Below are positions 54,455 through 64,000 of a stretch of 64,000 bases of DNA, one piece after another (the stretch's first letter is position 1; every line of letters begins with the position of its first letter). This DNA is from Limnomonas spitsbergensis (taxonomy: Eukaryota; Chlorophyta; Chlorophyceae; Chlamydomonadales), in NCBI GenBank assembly GCA_037349105.1, contig JAYJMM010000100.1, positions 2,381,001 to 2,445,000 of the forward strand, read 5' to 3'. A program made the position numbers and the translations under genes. The notes under the pieces were generated by a model. That model worked only from the letters and a program-made list of their open reading frames with translations. It ran no database searches and was not told the origin of the DNA.

Positions 54455-55260
54455 TCGAACAATACTGAGTTGGCTCGATGTCAGTCGCATGTCTATTCGC
54501 TGCTAATAGCTATATATCGCTAAAGCAATGCAGCAAGCGTTCGACAAGTGACAGCGACAATGACAGCTGCGATTCAAAATGTCACTCGTCGCATGCGGTC
54601 GTTGCTGCTAGAAATGTGTCATTCTTGGCACAGCTTCCCTGTCGTAAGGTTGCTCCGGGTACCCTGACTTACAGGTTTTATCAAAGACGTCCGCATATGG
54701 AGCAGTTCAGGCTTTCGACTTGCATTGTTCGGACTTTCTGTTACAATGAGGTCTCACGACCGCATCAAGCGTTCGCTGCTAGCGAACGTTCTCATCTTGC
54801 TTATGATCTTTAATTCCTGCCTCATAACAGTCGGTAAGTGACATCACCCATAGCCTGTAGCCAGTAGCATGTAGCATGTAGCCAGTTGCGGTATCTAACT
54901 CTCTTGACCCACGCACTTCAGTCGCTGCCCCGAAACGTGCGACATCTCCGCCCAAACGAACGGACAACAACCCCGCCCAACTCGATCAATACTGATTTGG
55001 CTCGATGTCAGTCGCATGTCTATTAGCTGCTAATAGCTTTATATCGCTAAAGCAATGCGGCAAGCGTTCAGCAAGTGGCAGCGACAATGATAGCTGTGCT
55101 TCAAAATGTAACTCGTCACATGCAGTCGTTTCTGCTAGAAAAGTGTCATTGCTGGCACAGCTTCCCAGTAGTAGTGTTGCTCCGGGTACCCTGACTTTCT
55201 GGTTCTATCAAAGACGTCCACATATGTAGCAGTTCAGGCTTTCGACTTGCATTATTCATA
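54455..55260. repeat. Imperfect direct repeat of about 270 bp
   Basis: Copies at about 54455-54728 and 54985-55255 share TTGGCTCGATGTCAGTCGCA, GCTCCGGGTACCCTGACTT and CAGTTCAGGCTTTCGACTTG. The offset is about 527-530 bp. Both copies keep one frame open (starting MSVACL.AANS.ISLKQC) with similar residues, so they could be a decayed coding unit, but I see no known protein. Identity is estimated at about 85%. Confidence 0.8.
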
Positions 55261-55420
55261 CAAAATCAGACCCACCGATATATATAAAGCCCCCCCCCCC
55301 CACAATCGTAGATAGAACCGGGGTTCATAACCACCATTACACGCTGTGATGTGTTAGCCTGAAGTAAAGAGAAAGAACCAATAGCTTCAGGCAATTAAAG
55401 AAAGGCGTATACCTAACCCT

Positions 55421-55459
55421 GTGGTCCCGGAAAGGTCCTTCCGAGACCTTTAGGACCAC
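55421..55459. other. Hairpin GTGGTCC..GGACCAC
   Basis: GTGGTCCCGGAAAGGTC and GAGACCTTTAGGACCAC form an imperfect stem. It lies about 260 bp before the second copy of the 22-bp motif. Confidence 0.6.
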
Positions 55460-55720
55460 AAATTCCAAAGCAACGGTGAAAAAGCACTTCCGCCCACAAC
55501 CCAAGAGGTGTCGACCAGCTTCCTGACATGTATGTTCACTCTTCTGCCGCCGTCAGGGAAATTCCCACACACACAAACACTTCAGCAGCCCCAAAGCTAC
55601 GGGATCTGCTACTGTAAGCACCTCAAAGGCCCTTGAGCCTGTCCCTGAACTAGAGTTTGAGACTTCACACTAGGGTTCTCAGGCCTGCCCGACGCTGCTA
55701 GCCTGCCGATGGGAATGCAG

Positions 55721-55742
55721 TAGAGCTTTTTGCAAACTGTTG
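55721..55742 (+). repeat. 22-bp exact repeat, copy 2
   Basis: Identical to 51973-51994. The 3.7-kb interval between the copies contains the retro-unrelated inverted and direct repeats. Too short to call long terminal repeats. Confidence 0.75.
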
Positions 55743-55759
55743 CCGTACACATCATCTAT

Positions 55760-57110
55760 CATTATCGATCTAGAGCCCTATATGGTGAGAGGTAGATGAT
55801 GTGAGCACCTTGACCCAGAGATAATGTCATGCGGTACACAATACGGCAAGCCCTCACTCATATCATGTTGTTCCAGTGAGGAGTTACCCAGTTGCAAGGG
55901 TGGCTTTGGGAGATATTGAGATGTGTCGGTTCGAATTACATCGTTTCCGAATCGCGCATGGAAAATAGATTGCCCGGCGTTCTCTTATCTTTTCCTGGCA
56001 GACCTCCCTATATGCTACTCGGCTCGGTTCAATATCCATCCACATGATTACCTCTTTGCACTGAAAGGTGCCGACCCCGTACCTGCAATCACGAATCAGT
56101 CCTGATACTCAGTCCCTACTCCCTACCTAAGCTAGATACTGCTAAGAAAAGGTATGAGGCAGAGCATTCCCAATCGATGCTTAGAAGGCGGATGCGTCAC
56201 GAGGTACCAGTGACCCTGAAGTATCACTGCGCAGAGCAGTCACTAAAAGAGTGCTAGGAGCCCTTTACCAACGGTAACCTGCTGTGCATGAGCGATAATC
56301 TGGCTGGCACCAGATTATCCTCAACTTAATCCTCGGGCAACTGCACTAACCTTTGATGATTCTTCCCTTACTGTTGACAGAAGTTACGAATGGAAGTCGA
56401 CCCTTGAGGAGACTGTTGCACTGAGGTCAACAGTTGCCAGGTTGAGGCGGTCTAGTAGGTCTAGATCGGACTTGTGGACGAAACAGCCCGAAGTGAAGTA
56501 GGATGCAGAGCTGGCTGAACGACTCTTGATGAAGAAGAACAACCGAAGGATCGGATGGTCGACTTGGTAGCCAGGAAAGGCTGGGAAAGCAACTTGCAGT
56601 GTCGACTTAAGTTCTAGAGATTGAGTTGAGAGCTCGCAGTGTAGAGTTATCAAGCGAGAGAGCAAGAAGAATGAGAGATGGAGTAGAGGTGTTGAAGCTA
56701 GAGATAGTGAATATGTGTAGTGTTAACTAGATATATTCTCACAATGTAGCTGCCATGTCTTGATACTGGATGAGGTGGGCGAAAGGATCAGTGTAGAGTA
56801 AACTAGAGATCTCCGATCAGTGTAGATTCCTGGCCTTGATAAGGGACCGAAATATTACAGGTAGACGATTAGTCCCAGAGCAGATTAAAACATGGTGATT
56901 CAACTTCGTGTATACTTGAGTAAGATGAGAAGACTGCATGGAACGAGCCAGGCATTCTCGAAGTACCACACAACATAATGGATCCGAAACCAAAAAAGAA
57001 TGTACTAGCCACCCATGCGTGCGGTGCACCCATACGTCGTGACAGATGAAGCCCCCGAGGTTAATTTCCACGTTATAAACTGCCAGTCCGTCTTTCAGGC
57101 AGGCAGCCAT
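55760..57110. other. Unassigned AT-richer stretch with weak frames
   Basis: Frames such as STLEETVALRSTVARLRRSS (plus, about 56396) and LRRRMRHEVPVTLKYHCAEQ (plus, about 56180) look faintly coding but are interrupted by stops. A decayed mobile-element gene is possible. No conserved motif was recognised. Confidence 0.3.
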
Positions 57111-57179
57111 GCATCATGCATGCATGGACGGAGCCCCCGTGATGGGCTACTGCTGCTGCCCCACATAGGCACACACTGC

Positions 57180-57246
57180 TTCTGCCGTTTCTGCTGCCGC
57201 TGCTGCTGCCGCTGCTGCTGCCGCTGCTGCTGCCGCTGCTGCTACC
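57180..57246. repeat. GCTGCTGCCGCT trinucleotide repeat
   Basis: Short CTG/CCG repeat of about 66 bp between unique sequences. It may lie in the 3' region of gene D or in intergenic DNA. Confidence 0.85.
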
Positions 57247-57878
57247 TGTTACAATTGCTGCTGATTTGCTGGTAAAAGAGGGGAAGAAACCGCCGTAGTT
57301 GCAAGAATAAACAGGTTTTAAACAAAGCAGTCACGTGCACAGTGTTATCATCGCTCATGTTCGGCGGGCACAACGTTTCGAGATGCCCATGCTTCAGAGT
57401 TGAGGGTTCAAACCTCGTATACATTCATCAAATTTCCATGTCCTGCAATAAGGGCCACAATTTTTCAAATGCAGAGCTCCAGCAGAGCATCACATTTACT
57501 GGTCATCTGGCACCAATCAGTTGCTCGCTACTACCGCTACTACCACATTTATTAAATAACCCAGAGAACCAGGTAACGCTGGGCCCTACACCCTGATTTA
57601 GGATAATAGGAGGGATATAACTGAGATTGAAACCTTGCTCTAGGGTTGTAAGGGATTAGGGTCCATGACAAGTGAACCTGACCTCAAAACCCTGATTTAC
57701 GGTACAAGAGTTGGGGCCGATGACGCTGGCCCCACACCGTCCAGAAACCAACACCCGTTGCATTCCTGCCAGGCACATCTAGCAGGCCGTGAAAGCCAGG
57801 ATTCAGTGATAATAAATTAAGGACTCAAATTCACTCAAATGCGAAAAGAAGTTTCGATTCCACCATAGACCCTAAAAC

Positions 57879-60800
57879 CTAAACCCTGCCAGAGACGACG
57901 AGCAAGCCGCCAAACAGGCCATTAGCCACGCCTGTAGCCGCTGCGGCGGCGCTGTGCCTGCTGCCAGCGGCCGGAACGCAGCCATCGAGCAGCTGTTGCT
58001 CGTGGGCCGAGCCCCGCTCCCCCGCCAGCCCTCCCCCCAACTGTTTCATCTGCAGCAGCGACGACGCTGGGCAGCTTTGCCGGACGCGCTGCGCGCGGAA
58101 GCCGGGAGGCGTGAACTGGCGTCCGCTGGCCGGCGCCGCCTGGGCTTCCGCCGCTTCGCCCAGCGTTGGGAGAAACCAGGCACTGGCGGGGTCCACGTTC
58201 GACGCGGCTGATTCGCTCGGCAGTTGGGAGCGGGGCGACAACCGCCTTCTCAAGACGATACCAAGCAGGCCAACCTGCATGCGGCAGGCAGGCATGCATA
58301 AGTGTGAATATGTATGAATTTGTCTTAATCGGTGTTAATCGGTGTGCATCATCAAGCCACCGCCGAACATAGCCTAGCAGAACTGTGCTCACCCCTATTC
58401 TCGTAACCATCCCACTCTTATCAATCCTGTCTTCTCGTCACCCCCCTCTCCCCCCTGCTCTCATCTTTACTCCACTCCCCCCCCCCCCCTCCACTCAGCC
58501 CCTCCCCCCTCGTGTCATTGCCACTCCACTCCTACCGCCCCCATCCCTTCAGCCCCCCCCCCCCTCTTCTCATCGCCACCCCACTCCCTCCCCCCCCCTC
58601 TCAGCATCCCCCTCGTCTCATTACCACGCCACTCTCACGGTCCCATTGAGAATCAACACGCATCACCCCATATTTTCATCCCCCCTCCCACTCTCATCAT
58701 CCCTCCATAATCCCGCCGCAACCCTACCTCTCTTACCTCTGCCTAAACCCTCAACCTTAAACCCTACTTCTCTCTTACCTCTGCCTAAACCCTAAACCTT
58801 TAACCCTACTTCTCTCTTACCTCTGCCTTAACCCTCAACCTTAAACCCTACTTCTCTCTTACCTCTGCCTACAACCTCAACCTTAAACCCTGCTTCTCTC
58901 TTACCTCTGCCTAAACCCTTAACCTTAAACCATACTTTTCTCTTACCTCTGCCTAAACCCTCAACGTTAAACCCTACTTCTCTCTTACCTCTACCTAAAC
59001 CCTCAACCTTAAACCCTACTTCTCTCTTACCTCTGCCTGACGCTGAGGGGGGAGCACCGGAGAGTCGACCCGCCGAACTTGTCCCTTGAAACTACCAAAA
59101 CCCGACGCAGCAGCCCCCACCGCCGCCGCCGCTGATGCAGTCGCCGCTGAGCTGGTGTTGGCGGCGGTGTCTGAGTGCTTGTTGCCAGTCAGGCACCAAG
59201 GTGACAGCGCTGCGGGCTGATGGTGTTGCTGTTGTTGCGGCAGCTGTTGCAGCAGTTTCTGTTGTTGCGGCGGCTGTTGCGGTGGCAGCTGTAGCAGCAG
59301 CAGCTGTTGCGGCAGTTCCTGTGGCTGTGGCTGTTGCGGCAGTTGCTGCTCTTGCTGTGCATCATTCAACTGGAGAGTTGTCAACGCCCACATGTTGCCG
59401 CCACATGGGGCCGAGGAGCCGCCGCCGCTGATGCTGCTGCCACACTCGGCGGATGATGTCTGCGGAGGATGCACCACAGCAACAGGCAAGCCCGCCACTT
59501 GGCTCGCACCCGCCGCAGCTGGTGTGCTGGACGCGACCGCCGCTGGGTGCATCATGCGCGCTTGGCCAAAGGCAGTTAGGGGCTTGCCCTGGTTTTGGGG
59601 ACAGGATTTAGGGTTTAGGGCTCACTTTTATTTACCCCTACCCCCAAGCAAATAGCTTGAGTTTTTGAGGGAAGGCATATCAAACGTACAGGATGAAAAC
59701 AAAACCAAGGGGTTAGCCGTTGCAAAATTCTGCGTCAACTGCCCAAGCTCAACCTATGCTATCTTCATCAAATCCTCAGTTGGCCTATTCATTTACCTAT
59801 TTACATGCTCTCGCTTACCTGCGGAATGGCCGCACCCACCTGGCCCTCGACGCCGACTGCCGCCTGATGATGTGCCGGCTGCTGCGGCGGCGGAGCAGCA
59901 TTCAGATTCGAATCACAGCGCTCCCCGCCGGGTGCAGCAGGCCACCCGGCAGCGGCCGTCCGCGCAGAGGAGGAGGGGGCAGTGCCGGCCCTGCCGGCCG
60001 CTGCAGCGGCGACCGCCGCCGCCGCCCAGGCGGCGGGCGGCGGGCCAAGCTCGGGGAGGACACCTCCGTGCCGCGGTCCCGCCTTGTCACCCGGTTCCGG
60101 TTGGTTCCGGAGCCCCACGCTGGTCCGTGCCGGTCCTGGAGCCGGCGGGGGCGCTCTGCTATTCGGGAACATCCCACCCATGTCAAACTGGCGTGGGATG
60201 ATCGAGATCCGTGCAGGCTCCGTGGGCTTGGCGCTCTGCGCGGATCCGGATCCGGCAGGAGTCGTTCCGGATCCGGTCATCAGATCTGCGAGATCTGGCC
60301 GTTGCGAAGCACGGGGCCCGATGCTGTTCGGGGAATATGAACGTTGCGGCTGTTGCAGCTGTTGCTGGCTGTAGCTGCTGTTGGGGGACGGTGCTGTGTG
60401 CTGTCGCCGCTGGTGTTGCTGGATGTTGCTGCTGCTGTTGTTGCTGGTGTTGATAACAGGAGCCGTGTGTTGTCGCTGTTGCGGCTGCCGCCGTTGTTGC
60501 TGTTGTTGCTGCTGCTGCTGGGGCATTGCAGCGGGCCCCATGTGCTGGACCTGCTGATCTTGGGGCTGGCTGAGGGAAGGAAGCAAATGCTGTTGCTGTT
60601 GTTGCTGTTGTTGTTGCTGTTTAGTTGGTTGTTGCTGTCGTTGCTGCAGTTCATTGCTCGTTGCACTGAGGGTAGGATGACGCTCATGTGGCCGGTTGGA
60701 GGTCAACATGTAGTCTATGTTATTGCTGTCGCCAGGGTTGCGGGTGTTGCTCTTTGTTCGAGGATTCAGATTATCTGCTTGGTATGCAAAATGTGGAACT

Positions 60801-63800
60801 TGGGTCAGAGGAATACATGGTCATGGGCTTGGTCATGGTCATGGTCATGGTCATGGTCATGGTCATGGTCATGGTCATGGGCTTGGTCATGGTCATGGTC
60901 ATGGTCATGGGCTTGGTCATGGTCATGGTCATGGTCATGGGCTTGGTCATGGTCATGGTCATGGTCATGGGCTTGGTCATGGTCATGGTCATGGGCTTGG
61001 TCATGGTCATGGTCATGGTCATGGGCTTGGTCATGGTCATGGTCATGGGCTTGGTCATGGTCATGGTCATGGTCATGGTCATGGTCATGGTCATGGTCAT
61101 GGTCATGGGCTTGGTCATGGTCATGGTCATGGTCATGGGCTTGGTCATGGTCATGGTCATGGTCATGGTCATGGTCATGGTCATGGGCTTGGTCATGGTC
61201 ATGGTCATGGTCATGGTCATGGGCTTGGTCATGGTCATGGTCATGGTCATGGGCTTGGTCATGGTCATGGTCATGGTCATGGTCATGGTCATGGTCATGG
61301 TCATGGTCATGGTCATGGTCATGGGCTTGGTCATGGTCATGGTCATGGTCATGGTCATGGTCATGGTCATGGTCATGGTCATGGTCATGGTCATGGGCTT
61401 GGTCATGGTCATGGTCATGGTCATGGTCATGGTCATGGGCTTGGTCATGGTCATGGTCATGGTCATGGTCATGGTCATGGTCATGGGCTTGGTCATGGTC
61501 ATGGTCATGGTCATGGTCATGGTCATGGTCATGGTCATGGGCTTGGTCATGGTCATGGTCATGGTCATGGTCATGGTCATGGTCATGGGCTTGGTCATGG
61601 GCATGGTCATGGTCATGGGCTTGGTCATGGGCTTGGTCATGGGCTCGGGCATGGTCATGGTCATGGGCTTGGTCATGGGCTCGGGCATGGTCATGGTCAT
61701 GGTCATGGTCATGGGCTTGGTCATGGGCATGGTCATGGTCATGGGCTTGGGCATGGGCTTGGTCATGGTCATGGTCATGGTCATGGTCATGGTCATGGTC
61801 ATGGGCTTGGTCATGGTCATGGTCATGGTCATGGTCATGGTCATGGGCTTGGTCATGGGCTCGGGCATGGTCATGGTCATGGTCATGGGCATGGGCTTGG
61901 TCATGGGCATGGTCATGGTCATGGGCTTGGTCATGGGCTTGGTCATGGGCTCGGGCATGGTCATGGTCATGGGCTTGGTCATGGGCTCGGGCATGGTCAT
62001 GGTCATGGGCTTGGTCATGGGCTCGGGCATGGTCATGGTCATGGGCTTGGTCATGGGCTTGGTCATGGTCATGGTCATGGGCTTGGTCATGGGCTCGGGC
62101 ATGGTCATGGTCATGGGCTTGGTCATGGGCTCGGGCATGGGCACGGGCATGAGCGTTCAGTTCATTGCTCGTTGCACTGAGGGTAGGATGACGCTCATGT
62201 GGCCGGTTGGAGGTCAACATGTAGTCTATGTTATTGCTGTCGCCAGGGTTGCGGGTGTTGCTCTTTTTTCGAGGATTCAGATTATCTGCTTGGTATGCAA
62301 AATGTGGAACTTGGGTCAGAGGAATACATGGTCATGGGCTTGGTCATGGTCATGGTCATGGTCATGGTCATGGTCATGGGCTTGGTCATGGTCATGGTCA
62401 TGGTCATGGTCATGGTCATGGTCATGGGCTTGGTCATGGTCATGGTCATGGTCATGGTCATGGTCATGGTCATGGTCATGGGCTTGGTCATGGTCATGGT
62501 CATGGTCATGGTCATGGTCATGGTCATGGGCTTGGTCATGGTCATGGTCATGGTCATGGTCATGGTCATGGTCATGGGCTTGGTCATGGGCATGGTCATG
62601 GTCATGGGCTTGGTCATGGGCTTGGTCATGGGCTCGGGCATGGTCATGGTCATGGGCTTGGTCATGGGCTCGGGCATGGTCATGGTCATGGTCATGGTCA
62701 TGGGCTTGGTCATGGTCATGGTCATGGTCATGGGCTTGGGCATGGGCTTGGTCATGGTCATGGTCATGGTCATGGTCATGGTCATGGGCTTGGTCATGGT
62801 CATGGTCATGGTCATGGTCATGGTCATGGGCTTGGTCATGGGCTCGGGCATGGTCATGGTCATGGTCATGGGCATGGGCTTGGTCATGGGCATGGTCATG
62901 GTCATGGGCTTGGTCATGGGCTTGGTCATGGGCTCGGGCATGGTCATGGTCATGGGCTTGTTCATGGGCTCGGGCATGGTCATGGTCATGGTCATGGTCA
63001 TGGGCTTGGTCATGGGCATGGTCATGGTCATGGTCATGGTCATGGGCTTGGTCATGGTCATGGTCGTGGTCATGGTCATGGTCATGGGCTTGGTCATGGT
63101 CATGGTCATGGTCATGGTCATGGTCATGGGCTTGGTCATGGGCATGGTCATGGTCATGGTCATGGTCATGGTCATGGGCTTGGTCATGGGCATGGTCATG
63201 GTCATGGGCTTGGTCATGGGCTTGGTCATGGGCTCGGGCATGGTCATGGTCATGGGCTTGTTCATGGGCTCGGGCATGGTCATGGTCATGGGCTTGGTCA
63301 TGGGCTTGGTCATGGGCTTGGTCATGGGCTCGGGCATGGTCATGGTCATGGGCTTGGTCATGGGCTCGGGCATGGTCATGGTCATGGGCTTGGTCATGGG
63401 CTCGGGCATGGTCATGGTCATGGGCTTGGTCATGGGCTTGGTCATGGTCATGGTCATGGGCTTGGTCATGGGCTCGGGCATGGTCATGGTCATGGGCTTG
63501 GTCATGGGCTCGGGCATGGGCACGGGCATGAGCGTGGGCATGGTCATGGTCATGGGCTTGGTCATGGGCTCGGGCATGGTCATGGTCATGGGCTTGGTCA
63601 TGGGCTCGGGCATGGGCACGGGCATGAGCGTGGGCATGGTCATGGTCATGGGCTTGGTCATGGGCTCGGGCATGGTCATGGTCATGGGCTTGGTCATGGG
63701 CTCGGGCATGGTCATGGTCATGGGCTTGGTCATGGGCTCGGGCATGGGCACGGGCATGAGCGTGGGCATGGGCATGGGCATGGGCTTGGTCATGGGCTCG

Positions 63801-63822
63801 GGCATGGGCACGGGCATGAGCG

Positions 63823-63866
<44 letters not shown>

Positions 63867-64000
63867 AGCATCAACTATATCAGGAGAGATGCGTGATCCT
63901 CACCCAGAGATGGCATGCCGCCCGCTACAGAAGTGTCGGGCAAGCTCGGTGGGGCGGGTAGCTGCTTGATGAAATTGCGTGGCTCCGCTGCACCTCGAAG
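57879..64000 (-). CDS. Gene D: Gln/Pro/Ala-rich protein, 5' partial
   Basis: Exons (5' to 3'): beyond 64000-63904 (partial), 60774-59819 (or from the in-phase acceptor at 60798), 59588-59031, 58274-57879. Phases 1, 0, 0 keep the frame through all joins; at least 668 aa. The partial first exon gives NFIKQLPAPPSLPDTSVAGG. Exon 2 is Asn/Gln-rich with poly-Gln, then ARISIIPRQFDMGGMFPNS. Exon 3 is Gln-rich (QLNDAQQEQQLPQQPQPQEL). Exon 4 ends in FLPTLGEAAEAQAAPASGRQ and SSLLQMKQLGGGLAGERGSA before TAG. The protein is nearly all disordered, as in transcriptional coactivators or condensate scaffolds, but that is inference. The end is uncertain because no UGUAA signal lies within 600 nt and telomere-like intron-type sequence follows. 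Confidence 0.65.
58420..58735. repeat. Pyrimidine-rich low-complexity block
   Basis: CACTCCCCCCCCCC- and CTCATCATCCC-type sequence on the plus strand, in gene D intron 3. No credible coding frame. Confidence 0.7.
58737..59030. repeat. 43-bp minisatellite grown from the gene D exon 3 donor
   Basis: Seven units; on the gene's strand each reads GGCAGAGGTAAGAGAGAAGT, AGGGTTTAAGGTTGAGGGTTT. GCAGAG/GTAAGAGAG is exactly the functional exon 3 donor at 59031/59030, so the array carries seven extra consensus 5' splice sites. Units also contain CCCTAAA-like sequence. Confidence 0.95.
60824..62150. repeat. Hexanucleotide GGTCAT array, block 1
   Basis: GGTCAT units with scattered GGGCTT, GGGCAT and GGGCTC variants, in gene D intron 1. 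Period six keeps frames open on both strands (WSWS, VMVM, HGHG, TMTM, DHDH), creating artefactual frames up to 947 codons. Variant units form irregular higher-order patterns towards the right end. Confidence 0.97.
62155..62328 (-). pseudogene. Second copy of the gene D exon 2 start
   Basis: About 170 bp nearly identical to 60650-60822, covering the exon 2 acceptor region and its first about 40 codons (for example the stretch giving YMLTSNRPHERHPTLSATSN). It differs by very few bases (for example CTTTTTTC for CTTTGTTC). It lies between the two hexanucleotide blocks, so exon start and array were duplicated together. It could serve as an alternative exon start, but no donor follows before the array. 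Confidence 0.85.
62329..63868. repeat. Hexanucleotide GGTCAT array, block 2
   Basis: Same unit as block 1, with long segments in the same variant order (for example GGGCTCGGGCATGGTCATGG). The right end is richer in GGGCAT and AGCGTGGGCATG units, and abuts gene D exon 1 donor at 63903. Confidence 0.97.

Noticed and set aside
51973..55742. A 3.7-kb LTR retrotransposon bounded by the 22-bp repeat
   Set aside because: 22 bp is too short for LTRs, and no reverse transcriptase, primer-binding site or polypurine tract was seen between.
60688..63896. Very long open frames (up to 947 codons) of VMVMGL, WSWSWA, HGHGLG, TMTMTK or DHDHDQ type on both strands
   Set aside because: They follow from a 6-bp repeat without stops; all frames are open, composition is two or three residues, and the region lies in an intron of gene D.

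Overview
The window looks like nuclear DNA of a GC-rich unicellular eukaryote, most likely a chlorophyte green alga of the Chlamydomonas/Volvox kind. The reasons are split genes with GTGAGN, GTGCGT and GTGGGT donors and C/T-rich acceptors, UGUAA polyadenylation signals downstream of two gene ends, coding exons dominated by G/C third positions and Ala/Gly/Gln runs, a tRNA-derived SINE with target-site duplications, and very heavy intronic tandem repetition with TTTAGGG-like motifs. The taxon is inferred; no marker gene is present.

Four multi-exon genes could be rebuilt by matching donors, acceptors and reading-frame phase. Gene A (+, about 1701-15619, ten exons, about 837 aa) has a cysteine-rich N-terminus, a large disordered Ala/Gly/Arg-rich exon and a C-terminal coiled coil. 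Gene B (-, 24988-18691, five exons, about 985 aa) is a complete, mostly disordered protein with a UGUAA signal 49 nt past its stop. Gene C (-, about 48885-38099, eight exons, about 523 aa) carries an IQ calmodulin-binding motif assembled across a splice junction and an acidic, helical C-terminus, also followed by UGUAA. Gene D (-, from beyond the right edge to 57879, four exons seen, at least 668 aa) is Gln/Pro/Ala-rich. Three weaker single-exon candidates lie at 25742-26347 (-), 50314-50529 (-) and 51143-51228 (+), and a frameshifted coding-like stretch lies at 200-971 (+). None of these proteins belongs to a family I can name with confidence.

Layout: 1-1700 repeat, coding-like remnant and upstream region of A; 1701-15619 gene A with introns full of repeats; 15620-18600 degenerate exon copy, two SINE copies and a tandem repeat; 18638-24988 gene B; 25.2-26.8 kb C/T-rich DNA with one isolated exon; 26.8-37.7 kb one G-rich satellite with an internal threefold higher-order repeat of about 3 kb; 38-48.9 kb gene C with 21-bp, 51-bp, 98-bp and 105-bp arrays in its introns; 49.6-50.0 kb retroelement-like relic; 51-57.8 kb AT-richer, mostly non-coding DNA with a perfect 73-bp inverted repeat and a 0.27-kb direct repeat; 57.9-64 kb gene D, with a 3-kb hexanucleotide array in one intron.

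The main unexplained theme is that most introns hold tandem copies of their own exon-intron junctions. Each functional exon end is preceded (acceptor side) or followed (donor side) by decaying copies of 30-200 bp that contain the splice site and part of the exon, and several have grown into minisatellites. This happens in all four reconstructed genes, so it looks like a genome-wide mode of intron growth rather than a local accident. The very long open frames in the arrays (up to 947 aa) are by-products of repeat periods divisible by three and are not genes.
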